Of a stretch of 64,000 nt of DNA, positions 53,001 through 63,664 are shown piece after piece. The position numbers and the translations under genes were made by a program. The notes beneath the pieces were generated by a model. The model did no database searches and was not told the origin of the DNA. It worked only from the letters and a program-made list of their open reading frames with translations. The stretch spans positions 18,576,650 through 18,640,649 of the forward strand of contig CM022665.1 in the NCBI GenBank assembly GCA_012295275.1, written 5' to 3'. The number at the start of each line of letters is the position of its first letter. Positions within the stretch are counted from its first letter, which is position 1. Source of the stretch: Chrysomallon squamiferum (lineage: Eukaryota > Mollusca > Gastropoda > Neomphalida > Peltospiridae).

Positions 53001-54057
53001 TCCAATTTTATGAAAGTGATGAGAACAGTAGAATATGTCCGGGAATGAAGGATACAGTGAGCATTTGAAACACAGATGGTGAGAAGGTTAAGCATCAGAA
53101 ACACCTAGTTCTCTCAAATTTATGTGAACTTTATGTATACATGTAGGCCTACAATGTCTTACTCGATGATCAAGAAAGATGGTGATTCCTAGCATCCAGA
53201 ATTGATCATTCAGGTTTTAGTTAATCAGATGTTAATGGCTGAAAAGATGCTATTTTCATGTATGTGCATTTTTTAAATCTATATTGTGGCTAAACAAAAA
53301 ATATTACACCCAGGAAACCTTTATATGTTTTAGTTAACATGTGGGAGATTAAATTTCAATAAAGGTCATCTCAAGGTCACGTGATCCACATGGTCGATTT
53401 GGAATCCTTGTCATATTGCCTTTTCAACATGCCAATTTTATGAAGATTGGCCCAGTAGTTCCTGAGATATGAGGGTTCAAAGGTTGGTGGTTATGCCCAT
53501 TTTTGTCAAAAATCTCAAAATTCGGTGGGCCATATCTCCCACACCACTGGTCTGACTGGGCTAAAATTTCAGATTTGGTGCTGTGGGATCCCAGTCAACA
53601 AGTATAAAAATCTGAGACGGTCGGGTTTAAATTTCTTTTTTGGGGGTGTGATTTGACATGGAATGACCCTATATATATATATATAATTAATATAATTAAA
53701 TTATATAAAAGGTAACAAATATATATAGTTGCATCTGTAATGAAATTATTAATAAAGATTATAACAACATGTTATTAGAAAACTGCTCATGCATACTGAA
53801 TAACACAACAACAACAGCAAAACAACAATATTCCCTTCACACCTGTTTCCAATAAACTCAAGTTGTTCAGGTGACATTCCTAATCCATTGTCCACAACCT
53901 GTATCTTGAAACAGGAGAGATCAATTCGAACAGCCACACAGGTAGCTTGAGCATCCAGTGAGTTCATAACCAGCTCCTCCACACACTGGGTAACATGAGT
54001 CACAGTCACTCCTGATCTCAGATGAGACCTCACCTCCTCTGGTAGGAGACGAATCAT
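40990..54057 (-). CDS. MLH3: MLH3, DNA mismatch repair MutL-gamma subunit (complete, 14 coding exons)
   Basis: Coding exons: 53843-54057, 46762-50969, 46294-46383, 46042-46188, 45624-45688, 44894-44998, 44492-44561, 44224-44295, 43757-43888, 43460-43590, 43023-43046, 42521-42599, 41578-41735, 40990-41121. All phases match, giving about 1,875 residues against 1,453 in human MLH3. The GHKL ATPase is complete: VEELVMNSLDAQA, DNGLGM, FGYRGEALAS, GTTVTVHDLFYNLPVRRK. The C-terminal endonuclease has DQHAAHERVRLEQL, SQACHGAVKF and LPFQCAHGRPS, the metal-binding motifs of MutL endonucleases. Family knowledge: MLH3 pairs with MLH1, nicks DNA in mismatch repair and resolves meiotic crossovers. The extra length is a Ser/Asn/Thr-rich, probably disordered middle (about residues 330-1470) in one giant exon. 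The start at 54057 (MIRLLPEEVRSHLRSG) aligns with the MLH3 N terminus. Confidence 0.95.
41578..41735 (-). CDS. MLH3: MLH3 exon 13: C-terminal metal-site motif
   Basis: Acceptor tatttacag, donor gtatgt; ends in phase 0. It encodes AVKFGDSLTSEQCVELIENL, then SKCNLPFQCAHGRPSVSPL with the Cys/His pair of the MutL zinc site, and NLNHLKSKLPTQ. Confidence 0.97.
41748..42130. other. MLH3 intron segment with unrecognised open frame
   Basis: A 103-codon minus-strand frame (41748-42059) lies in this intron. The region 41990-42120 is less AT-rich than its surroundings, which could mark a mobile-element remnant. I see no domain or splice sites. Confidence 0.3.
42521..42599 (-). CDS. MLH3: MLH3 exon 12
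   Basis: Acceptor aattacag, donor gtaata; ends in phase 1. It encodes LMKNTGGARNHLPQTLHKVL and SSQACH, matching [23 protein letters not shown] of human MLH3. The conserved ACHGA motif is split by the intron after ACH. Confidence 0.93.
43023..43046 (-). CDS. MLH3: MLH3 exon 11: 24-nt microexon
   Basis: Acceptor tatttacag, donor gtaata; eight codons TLLKDHIQ in phase 0. It fills the gap between ELVE and LMKNTGG, matching IREQLELLQTTGG in human MLH3. Confidence 0.75.
43460..43590 (-). CDS. MLH3: MLH3 exon 10
   Basis: Acceptor tgtttacag, donor gtgaga; ends in phase 0. It encodes GIHFSFVSTSKNQVNIHSVP and ACIVEREASELKRKR, matching VPLCFVEREANELRRGR of human MLH3. Confidence 0.94.
43757..43888 (-). 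CDS. MLH3: MLH3 exon 9
   Basis: Acceptor acttgcag, donor gtttgt. It ends IPPKTVTMTDEEMRLMSSFQ and TEINRI, matching IPPLEITVTEEQRRLL of human MLH3. Confidence 0.93.
44041..44090. repeat. (CA)n microsatellite in an MLH3 intron
   Basis: About 22 CA units with a preceding 'gtatctgtatct'-type imperfect repeat (43970-44030). Confidence 0.95.
44224..44295 (-). CDS. MLH3: MLH3 exon 8: endonuclease metal-binding motif
   Basis: Acceptor ttgtttcag, donor gtaaat. It encodes VPSLIVLIDQHAAHERVRLE and QLTE. DQHAAHERVRLE fits DQHA(X)2E(X)4E exactly, so the nickase site looks intact. Confidence 0.97.
44492..44561 (-). CDS. MLH3: MLH3 exon 7
   Basis: Acceptor tattttcag, donor gtaaaa; ends in phase 1. It encodes VLGQIDNKFIACVLRTDDKN. 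The QxDNKFIAC strand opens the MutL C-terminal dimerisation/endonuclease domain. Confidence 0.95.
44894..44998 (-). CDS. MLH3: MLH3 exon 6
   Basis: Acceptor atactttcag, donor gtaagt; phase 0. It encodes VAVNAEVHNSIASATQYFQS and LHPTRFTKNMLQGVK, matching KIHNILYPYRFTKGMI of human MLH3. Confidence 0.9.
45145..45390 (+). mobile_element. Diverged solo relative of the foldback-element inverted repeat, in MLH3 intron 5
   Basis: The segment opens 'ttccatgtcaaatca' and 'tcaatgggttta', the same order as the arm that starts at 51299. Further along, 'aaatattagctc' and 'gattccaaatctg' occur in the same order as in that arm. Overall similarity is low and no second arm or coding fragment is nearby, so it is an old solo remnant or a related element. 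Confidence 0.45.
45624..45688 (-). CDS. MLH3: MLH3 exon 5
   Basis: Acceptor tcttacag, donor gtttgt. It encodes GCSDMSNLLSAWINPVFEKP and KQ. The W.NPVF motif is shared with human MLH3 (EWDNPVF). Confidence 0.87.
46042..46188 (-). CDS. MLH3: MLH3 exon 4
   Basis: Acceptor tatgtcag, donor gtacag; phase 1 at both ends. It encodes a Ser-rich start, then KFKLQEMLNSHLEECSADRG and VKWRKGSASFDSS. Low conservation; accepted on splice sites, phase and position. Confidence 0.8.
46294..46383 (-). CDS. MLH3: MLH3 exon 3
   Basis: Acceptor attttag, donor gttaat; phase 1 at both ends. It encodes STLYVNVLSGNTMSEEDWLV, comparable to the GRMVYVNKMTGLS block before the C-terminal domain of human MLH3. Confidence 0.85.
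46762..50969 (-). CDS. MLH3: MLH3 exon 2: rest of ATPase domain and giant disordered region (4,208 nt)
   Basis: Acceptor tcttctag, donor gtgaga. It starts YYTSKCYAIEDLQHLHYFGY and RGEALASLKD, before the first in-exon ATG at 50818. It continues through TTVTVHDLFYNLPVRRK and SISFSLRND-like strands to FDPAKTLVEFKDW, the end of the transducer domain. About 1,150 low-complexity Ser/Asn/Thr/Glu-rich residues follow. Human MLH3 also has one giant exon. A run of about 14 T on the plus strand (49187-49200) encodes poly-Lys. Confidence 0.95.
51297..53672. mobile_element. 2.37-kb foldback DNA transposon with inverted arms of about 700-800 bp, in MLH3 intron 1
   Basis: The left arm starts TAGGGTCATTCTGTGTCAAA and the right end is its reverse complement (ending gacatggaatgacccta). 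The arms pair over about 51299-52094 and 52965-53671 at an estimated identity near 90%. The left arm has about 70 bp (51580-51650) that the right arm lacks. A TA on each side may be a target-site duplication. A degraded coding fragment lies across the inner edge of the right arm (52829-53160), and part of it is also present, inverted, in the left arm. The loop contains AAT/AAC repeats (52525-52640). Probably non-autonomous. Confidence 0.85.
52829..53160 (+). pseudogene. Degenerate transposon-type protein fragment with KQGK...FYESDENSR...PGMKD motif
   Basis: An open frame from 52829 to 53068 encodes a fragment with KKQGKVLSNELKEEIIQFYE and SDENSRICPGMKDTVSI, then a TGA. The same frame continues DGEKVKHQKHLVLSNLCELY to a TAG at about 53145. 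From memory, this pattern occurs in repetitive uncharacterised proteins of many invertebrates, usually attributed to DNA transposons; I cannot name the superfamily. The internal stop, lack of a catalytic domain and position inside a foldback element indicate a dead fragment. Confidence 0.55.
53843..54057 (-). CDS. MLH3: MLH3 exon 1: ATPase motifs I and II
   Basis: It starts MIRLLPEEVRSHLRSG and contains VEELVMNSLDAQA (motif I with catalytic Glu and Mg-binding Asn) and DNGLGM (motif II). It ends in phase 2 at donor gtgtga within GNR|Y. A tattacag acceptor 12 nt before the ATG suggests a noncoding exon further upstream. Confidence 0.94.
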
Positions 54058-54405
54058 GTTTTTTCATTGCTGTAATATCAAATTATAACTTTGATAACAT
54101 TTTAGAAAAACCGCTGGAAAAAAAACTGAAAAACTAGACACTTAATTGTCATGAATTGACATGTCTGATTACTTCCAAGTTCTATATTCCACTCAAGTCA
54201 GCTGACTGAACTGTTTATCAAAATATATTTTATTTACTTTCCTGTCAGTCCTCAATGGAATGGTGAAGGTGTGTGTAAAACATAACTTTCTTCTGACTGA
54301 TCAGTATCAGAAGAGAAGTGACAGTCACAGAATATTTCCTTTCTTATATCACTATCAATAAAAATGATCACAAGGATTTTATTTTATTTTTTTTTTTTTT
54401 TTTAT

Positions 54406-54440
<35 letters not shown>

Positions 54441-54850
54441 TTTTTTTCTATTTATTTTTAGTGACTAATAACAGATAATCCAAAAATTGGTCAAGTGTCG
54501 TTAAATTTTCAATAATTCATGCTGCTGGCGTCACAACAATTAATAAACTATGTCACTCTCGCTTTAGGAATGTATGGCTATCAATATAATTAGATACTAT
54601 ATAATAATAATAATGTATCATTGTATGCACTTGTACAGTAAATACTAAAATAGCCTAATACTACTTTACTAGTAGTACTAGTAGTAGTTGGAACCAAAAT
54701 GAGTTTTTTCTTAACTTCAAACTGACAAATACTATATATTTAACGAATGGAATTTCAATTAGATTATAACATCACAAGAATTTAATCAAGACCAAAACGT
54801 GTTATTTCTGCAACAGGAATGGCACTGTCTTAGCTATGTTCAGTAAATGA
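54058..54850. other. MLH3 5' region: probable 5' UTR intron
   Basis: The tattacag acceptor before the start codon implies a noncoding exon upstream, probably close to the promoter element near 54,925. The stretch contains long T-runs (54377-54437) that may be a retroposed poly-A tail read from the other strand. No coding signal. Confidence 0.45.
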
Positions 54851-54921
54851 AAAAGGTAAAATAAAATTTCACAAACCGCATTTTCGAACACCGGATGTTT
54901 TCTTTTTGTATTCTCGCGTTT

Positions 54922-54931
54922 TCTCGCGAGA
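54922..54931. promoter_or_regulatory. TCTCGCGAGA palindrome, likely MLH3 core promoter element
   Basis: The exact palindrome TCTCGCGAGA is present, with a half copy (ttctcgcg) 11 bp before it. The sequence is known in mammals as an element of housekeeping, often bidirectional, promoters. CG pairs are otherwise rare here, and the position about 0.87 kb upstream of the MLH3 start fits a promoter. Confidence 0.55.
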
Positions 54932-54952
54932 ATTTTTGTGTTTGTTTCTGTC

Positions 54953-54956
<4 letters not shown>

Positions 54957-55031
<75 letters not shown>
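54957..55031. repeat. Poly-T followed by (GT)n
   Basis: About 28 T, then about 23 GT units directly beside the putative MLH3 promoter. It is the source of several spurious open frames on both strands. Confidence 0.95.
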
Positions 55032-55033
<2 letters not shown>

Positions 55034-55858
55034 CAAGCAAATAAACATAAAGAAAAGAAGTGTGTCGTGAAGATAATTTTTTTTACATACAAACGAACTA
55101 ACATATTTGAAAGGTTTAAATTAGCTAAAAAATGGCTAAAAATCCTAAAGAGTATTTCAATGATGGGCCTAATTAATTCAGTACTGTTCGTACACCTTAA
55201 ATTAGATATTGGCCTAGCTGCTCCAAATTAATATAACATGGGACACTTCAGGATCCAGTGTACGACTGTAAATTAAATTTTAAAAAGAAGAAGAAATAGA
55301 AAGAAAGAAAAAAGAATTAAAGTAATCAGATCGGCAACAAAAACTCAATAATATTAAAATTTTAGGTAACGTTTAAATTATTTAATTATGATTCTTTGTA
55401 GAACAATATTAAATATATAAACGTTTGAAAGAAAATGAAAATAAATAAAAACGTTCATGTATAATAACTGCAAGATGTACCTTGATTTCATTATTGTTTC
55501 GATCAATACATAATATTAGAACGATCTTGTCATTTGACAATAATTCTCTATTTACCAAGACGACCCAAGACAAAATTACAGTGTACGATGTTTTATGTAA
55601 CCATGGTGATTGTGGAGGCATTGATTAATCGTTTAACATACAACTGACAGCAAGCTGTCGTGATATAAAGAACTCGCAAAACGACGAACAAAAAAGTGAA
55701 AATAATAATTAATGCTCATTAATAGTTAAAACAAATTACAAATCAGATTATGTTACCCTCAAACCAATTAACAAACTATATGTTGAAGTTAGCTCTAATC
55801 AGAGCTAAAGTCAGAGAATAGTATTCCTTACGGCATTAATTAATTGTACAGAATAGTT

Positions 55859-55903
<45 letters not shown>

Positions 55904-57033
55904 CTCACCCAGTCACGCACTCTTATACACACACAAACATGCACACACATAAATAAAATCATTTCTGAGATTTTGTCACTTCTTTTTTCTTTCCTTTACC
56001 CCCACACATTTATACTGTGTATATTATTCAATAAAGAATCATGAAAATTAAAGTGATTTAAACTTATTAAGAAATTTTAATGATTCTAAAAGATAACAGC
56101 ACCACCAACAACAAAAATGTTGAGGTCTCGATTCAGATGCCTTTTCTCTATAGAACTGTGAAATTCATGCAGCAAGATTTGGGATATTTTAAAGTTAGGT
56201 TGATATAATTCCAACTTTGTCAACTGGTTTTTGACCCCACTCCGTACCTTTCATCCCGAATACCAATGGAATGATGGATGCTGTAATATTTTAATGAATT
56301 GAAGCTTTTCAGAACTGCCTAATAAACAATGCAGTCTGATCGTTTTATCATTTTATGTCATGAAATTATGTTTATATCAACGTGATAAACATATGCAGTA
56401 ACTTATTTTTCAGCTAGTTATACATAAGTCTGAAAATATTGTTTACTTTAGAAAAAGCTCGTATAAAGTTTTTTTAAAACTGTTGCCCTCTGAATGCAAA
56501 GCTGATTTAAAATTTAGGATTGCGTTTTTACCTAATTAAATGTTTTCATTCACGTGAAGATTAAATTCGTCAGCGGATATTGATTTTTGTAATAACTAGA
56601 ACATCATGTGATCTGGGTCAGTATCAAAATTAATCGACTATTTTCTTTTTTATTAGTTATATAATTAAGTGCAGCTTCTTAACAGTAGGTGAATTTAGTC
56701 AGTGCAGCAAACTATTTAATAAACGCAATAACAAACAACAAAAAAGAAAGAAACACAAAATTTAAAAAAAGAAAAAAGAAAAACAAAACAATTTCATTAA
56801 AATTAGATAATAAAAATAATTATTATACTTCCGGAATAATTAAATAAATATTATAATTTTTAAAAATAATAATAATAAAATAAACTAAATGATTATGTTA
56901 TTATTATAATTGTTGTTGTTGTTTGTAAAATTTCAGTGATTTTCATTCCGCAATATCTGTCATTGGTGCATGTTAATTTAGTTGAGTAATACCTTTCTAT
57001 TCTAAATCTTTTATTCGAATGATCCTATGTATT

Positions 57034-57081
<48 letters not shown>

Positions 57082-58639
57082 ATGTATGCATCTCAATTGT
57101 TCGTACATTTCTGATGGTGATGGATATAATATAACGTGATAGTTTGGACTTCACTTAATTACTTAAAACTGCCGATATTGTAATTCTCAACTGCAGAACA
57201 AGAACATCCTGGAAAAAATATTATCTCATGTGTGTAATGACTGGTTTCTTTGCTGTTTTTGTTCTATATAAGTGAACGAGTTTAATTCTAACTGAACATC
57301 ACAACAAAATAGCGTCTCACCAAAATACATTTCTCGAGTTGACCCTGACCAGTCCTCATTGTTAAAATGGTGAACCATATTTTTTGTTTTGATCAGTATT
57401 TACAGAAAAACAAAACTGCGTTCATTACGATTTAGGAGAGAAAAAAATATACATAACACAAATTTGTTCAGTCACCATCCGAATTAACACAACTGACACA
57501 CACGTACACATACTACTCACACACATACACATGCATACGCACGTATACGAACACATACACATTTACACACGCACGCACAAATACATTTTTGTTCCTTGGT
57601 GTGCAGTGTCTTGATACACCAGTTTCCTTAAAGTATAACCAAAATTATTTTTTTAATCAATTTAAAACAACAACAACAACAATAATAATAAAGCAACAAT
57701 AAAATTTGTATATTACAGTTATTATATAGATAAACTAAAAGATAATAAGAATACAAAAACAAAAGTTTTATAATTAAGAGTTCGAAAATAATTTTAAAAA
57801 TGCTTTAAAAAAATAATACTTTTTTAAAATTAAATTAAATTCAATATATTCATTGTTCATGTCTGTCTATCTGTCTAGCTATCTGTTTTTTATTGCCGGC
57901 TATTTATCTATCTGACAGCACACACACACACACACATACACACACACACTATATATATATTTCTTTCTATTTATTTATTATTTTAACTAAGTCTATTTAA
58001 TTATTCATATTCTTAATTTTGAATTTTATTCTTTTACCTTGACGTCCTACTTATATCTTGCTATATTATTGTGCCTGACTGTGTAAAAACTTGCATTTCT
58101 TTATATTAATTATCCTTTTCGAAATGCTTCCTATTCGTCAAAACAGAGAGAGAAAGGAAACAGTTCTGCCACTCACAACAGGGATAGATAAACAAAACAC
58201 GTTCTGTATGTTGAGTTCTTTCAAAATCGATTCAGCGGTTCTCTCCTCGCGACAAGCAGTACGAGACCTGTATTTCCTAGGGGTATGCGCTTTATTCAGC
58301 CACATAATAGAGACATTGTATTTGCCGTCATTCTCTGTTCTCTGTCAGTTATAAAGGTTTATATGAATTTTCTCTTCGCTGATAATAAAGTCCATAGTAT
58401 TTGGCCCAGTTACTATAGTTCTCAGCGGTCAATAGTGATCACATTATACGACAACATAAGAAAAAGTTTTAGTAAAGCATATCAGATTATAGATATGTTC
58501 TAATAAAGGGTAGGGGTGAATGAAAAAAAAAAAAAAAGAAGAAGAAGAAAAATATTGATAAATGACGGGATAGTAAAAGAATAGTGAATTACTCAAGTTT
58601 AAGGAACTGTCGAGTTAAAAAGAAAAAGAAATAATTATA
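55032..58639. other. Intergenic region between MLH3 and the ankyrin-like gene
   Basis: AT-rich. It has (CA)n arrays at 55862-55900, 57038-57080 and 57919-57950. A short open frame at 58091-58354 has no recognisable domain. No RNA gene seen. The promoter of the ankyrin-like gene presumably lies in the last few hundred bases, but I see no clear element. Confidence 0.5.
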
Positions 58640-59071
58640 ATGGAAAACAGAGAGAAACTGAAAGATATCTTGAAAAGAGGGAATGCGAAACATCTAGAGA
58701 AATTTCTCAAGGACCTTCCCCAAAGGAACGTTATCAGCCGTGTTAACGAAGAATTGGACGGTGACGGAACCACGCCCTTGATATTTTGTGTGAAATGTGC
58801 AGGAGTTGGCTTCGCTGATACTGGAAACAGTTACACTGACTGCTGCATTCACTTAATCAAAAATGGTGCTAAAGTGGGAACGAAAGATGTCCACGGGAAG
58901 ACTGCACTTTTTTATGCTGCCAGTAATAAAAACGATCGTTTGGCACAAACTCTTTTGGCAGCAGGAGGAGACCCCTCCATCAAGAACCAAAGTGGTGTTT
59001 CCGTGCTGGGAGTTGCAATACAATCGGGTGCTATAGGAACTGCAAAGAAAATTATTGATAATCATCAAAAG
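58640..59071 (+). CDS. First coding exon of an ankyrin-repeat-like protein (144 codons, 3' exons not found)
   Basis: ATG at 58640, preceded by in-frame stops. 144 codons end at donor gtaggt in phase 0. The sequence starts MENREKLKDILKRGNAKHLE and then reads GDGTTPLIFCVKCAGVGF, CCIHLIKNGAKVGTKDVHGK, TALFYAASNKNDRLAQTLLA and AGGDPSIKNQSGVSVLGVAI. The spacing of TPL...L...GA.....D..GKTALFYAA....L...LL..GGDPSIKN..G.S.L..AI fits two to three ankyrin repeats after a short N-terminal helix. Ankyrin repeats mediate protein binding, so function cannot be inferred. GC content is above the surroundings. Later exons are probably beyond 64,000 or too diverged to see. Confidence 0.72.
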
Positions 59072-59131
59072 GTAGGTATTTACAAACTTATGATGATTTT
59101 ATGTTAACTAAAATAACTATGATAACTAAGA

Positions 59132-59266
<135 letters not shown>

Positions 59267-60096
59267 ACATCAACCAGATCAATGGTTTAACAGTAACAAC
59301 TAGGTGAAAACATTATAAAATGAAGTAAATTCAGGCAAGAGAGAATGTAATAATATGAGTAATCACATTTCAACAGGTTCGTGATTAATCGAGTTATGAA
59401 AAGATAAGCAGTTTTTATTGCAGAAAAAAGTACACTAAAAATCATTTATAAGGCCTCTTAGAAATGAAATCTGTATTATTCCCCATGTATAGAACTCTTC
59501 ATGTATTTAGTTACGTAGAACAGGTTTACATTCAGATTCATAAGCATGACTTTACAACAATATGAATTTAAAAAAAATAATAACAATGCAATATATCGAG
59601 AACAGACAGTTAAAAATGTTAAAAGCGTCCATGAAAGTTTCTTCTATGAATAATTTTCTTTAATAATTGCCTTTAATTTTCTTCTTCTTCTTTTAATCTT
59701 ATTTTTTAAAATTATTATTATTGTTGTAAAAAATAATTAGTGAAATGAAGCTTATCTCAATATTATAATATTTCGTACGACATCTTAAATATCTTAGGCA
59801 GTAAACCTACAGTCTGTTCTTCATATCTTCTGTACAGAAAACCAAGCTCAGTGATGCAAAAAATATGAAAATAATTGTGACAAAGCTTCTCCAATCTATT
59901 GTTGAAATAAATATGCACTGAAGTAAAAATAACAATAATCCATGTCGCTTTTATTGTGTTTACTCCAGTCCTCAGCATTCTGTTTTGGTTATATTCTCCG
60001 TGCGTCTGTGTGCATGTGTTTGTAAATACAACATACATAAATTATTTGTATATATCTTTATATGTTCGTATTGACTGTATTTATATATGAATAATT

Positions 60097-60216
60097 GTAT
60101 GTATGTATGTATGTATCTAGTATGTATGTATATGTATGTATGTATGTATGTGTGTATGTATGTATGTATGTGTATGTATGTATGTATGTATGTATGTATA
60201 TGTATGTATGTATATG

Positions 60217-60249
<33 letters not shown>

Positions 60250-60250
60250 G
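60097..60250. repeat. (GTAT)n tetranucleotide array
   Basis: About 35 GTAT units with GTGT and ATAT variants at intervals, giving a Tyr/Met/Cys- or Thr/Tyr/Ile-rich frame on either strand that is not coding. Confidence 0.95.
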
Positions 60251-60342
60251 TGTGTGTGCATGACTATGCAAGCAATTTACTATAGATGTTCTAGTTCAGC
60301 GTACTGTTTAAGTATAAATGATATAAATCGTTAATAATACTC

Positions 60343-60404
<62 letters not shown>

Positions 60405-63400
60405 TTAACCCAATATTTCAAACGTTATTAAAATTTTGAAAGACTTATTAATACAGCCATAAACACTTTGTATTAAATGCTAACAGTATTGAATAAAGAT
60501 GTTAGTTACGAGTCAACAAGACAAAACAGTCGTTGATTGCATCATATATGCGGTTGTCACGTGGGTATTCGAAAACCATATTTGAGTGCAGAGAAAAGAA
60601 GGCACAAAACGAAGTAGAATAAAAAAAAAAAAAAAAAAACAGTTTTCCAGAAGGTTACCTAGTACTATTAAGATGTCCTACAGCTATCAGTCACACAAGC
60701 AGATGTGTATAGCATCCGTGAGCACTGACCACTTAACCTCTGAACTGGTACTGATCCACAGCCACCTTGAAGGGTAGAATGAACGTGCTTAGCATCAAAT
60801 CGACAGTCACACTGTCTCGGTCAGTAACCACCAGTAGAATCCTACAAAAAGAGCCTTCCCCAAGAAACAAAGTTTAAGCCTGCTGGATCCCTGCATCACA
60901 TCAAATGTTCACAGATAGGTCTGTCAGTCATGTGAGGATATTTAAGAGGTCTACCATTTTTCATTCCGATTATTCTCCATCTGTCGTCAGTATTCAGTTT
61001 ATACCTTTTCACAGTATCAGTTGAAAATGTACATTTCTATTCGAGTCACAGACAATGGAAAAATGACAAATAAAAATGTATTTGTGAACTCCAGGGAATA
61101 TTAACAGGCTGTATACGAACGCATCATTTCTTGTAACTCTAGAAAAATTTATTTTTAATTTTCCTTTCAAGCCTACATTTTTTGTACTACGTATAATAAT
61201 AATAATCTTGCTTGTTTTTGTGTTTTTTTTGTTTTTTTTTGCTCTTATTGTTTTATTCTTAATTTTATTTTTTATTTTTTTTTTCTCTGTTCAAATAATC
61301 TTTTACCTAATACGCATGGACAAAATCCTTTTCCGTGGAATATGAAAGACAGTTTTACCACACCTCATTTTATCTACAGTTGTATACCAGTTCCGCTTTG
61401 TATTTCTCTCTCTGTCCATTTATATATCAGACACACAGACACACACAAAACATACAAACACACACTGACAAACACATACACAAACACACACAGTTACTCA
61501 CTTTGAAAAACGAAACAAAGCTATATTGCTAATCTAACAAAGGAATGTTTTTGCTATGTTTACTGTACTGTAGTAAATTAATCGTACATAAGACTGTGAT
61601 TCAGTGTCAGGGTTGTATTTAACAGAGCACTAGTTAATATCAGACGTGAAGGATAATTACCGCGAAATAATAAGAACCAAACTTGAGTGTCCAGCTTTAC
61701 TAAACAGTAAATAATTGAAATGGCTCGTGTCCAGACAACTGAGGCCTTGCTGAACGGCTCTCTGTTACATTTCCTTCGGATACCAGAATATATGTAAAGG
61801 TTTTTAAATCCCGTGGAAAATAATGACATAAATTAAACAAACAAAAATGCGTTGGGCGTTAATAGTTACTGCAAAAACAATCAAACCAACTGAACGTATA
61901 GGCCTATTTATTTCAGAATGGGTCACCCGAAAATACTCTGGACGTTTATAACTGTTAAAAAAACATTCAAATCAAATTACTCCGGACATTCACAGTTATT
62001 AAGCAGAGTCAAATGGAACGTTTTAAAAAGTGAAAATAATATAGCAGTAAATATTTTATATAATCGTAAAATGTTTGCACTCATTATTTTGTGGTTTCGT
62101 TTTCTTTCGTAAAGCATCACAGTCCTCAAATAAAACACGTAGGCGTACTTTCGTCACTAATATCGTCTGAAATGAACAATAAAAAGAGGATTATTTGCAC
62201 TATTATTAAAGTACATTTCTGATTAATTAAGAAGAAAATCTAAAATAAATGGAATCCCCGTTGAGAAAAGATTTAGATTAAAAAAAAAAAAAAGGTACAA
62301 AAACAAGAACAAGAACAAAAAAGCGTAAGAAAATTAGATTCTGAATAAATAAATCTGATTAGCACTCATCGGTGAATAATATTACGTGGAGCGTAAAACT
62401 TTGATGACTTCATGAATGACTCGGATGTTTATAACCATTATTAAAAAGTTTAGGATGCAATTTTATGTTCTTTTGTGTTTCTACTTACTGACTCCATAAA
62501 ATAAATGTACATCTGCATTGGATCCATAATTTCATAAAAGAGTATACCATTAACGTTTTTGACAAACTTTCATTTAAAATTGGTAGGGATTATTAAGAAC
62601 ATTTCAGGCATCGTACTGGATGAAATGGAAAATTTGAAATATTCATTTGCTGTAAAATTAGGAACTGCATGATGTATGTGCATGTGTATGTGTGTGTTAA
62701 CTTGTCTGTTTTTTTTTGTTGTTTTTTTTTAAATTCTTTTCGTACATGTATGTACGTACATAAACATATACGTACAGAGAATACTTAAAAATATATTATC
62801 TATTTGAATGTGTGTACAAGTGGATGCGTGTCTATATCATATATTAATACATGTCACTATGTATGTATGAAGGTGTAAATGTGTTTTGTATATGAATGCT
62901 CGTTTCTATGTTCGTGTCAGTGTATATATCTGCAGGTATGTGTGTGTTTATACTGTGCATTTGTGAGTCAGTTACGTGTAAGCATTTGTCTACAATTATG
63001 CGTTTAACAATGAGCACAAACTATGTGTTTGTTGCATATAGACTAGATATGTAATTATGTGTGTGTGCATGCGTGTCTAAATATATCGATGTATTTGTCT
63101 TTGTATGTATGTATGTATGTATGCATGTCCGGGTGATTGTTTCTCTGAGTTTTTTGTTTTGTTTGTTTTTGTGTACATGTTGTACGAAGCTAACAAATGG
63201 TGTAGCGTGGGTAATTTGTTTATTCACTTGTTACACTGTTGCTAGATCATGCCGGTCGGGCCGGTAGTCCACACTGCGCTTGTCTGGCACTTACCCATCA
63301 GTACCATAGTGGCTTTTACACAGTTTCTACCTGACATCGTAAAAACTGACCATAAGCCATTAGAGAGCATATGATCAGTTTCTACGGTGATATGCTTACC

Positions 63401-63531
63401 ATAGACATAATGGTTAAACTTTTCTAGAGCTCACCGTGAAGCTAGAATTCTCGTTCTGTATTGCTGCATCTTGACTCAGCATCAGTGAGCGATCGACTGG
63501 TATAGCATACATGTTTGTCATCCTGTATCAG

Positions 63532-63662
<131 letters not shown>

Positions 63663-63664
63663 AT

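Noticed and set aside
60058-60334. Frames of Tyr/Met/Cys or Thr/His/Ile residues on both strands
   Set aside because: Translations of the (GTAT)n array.
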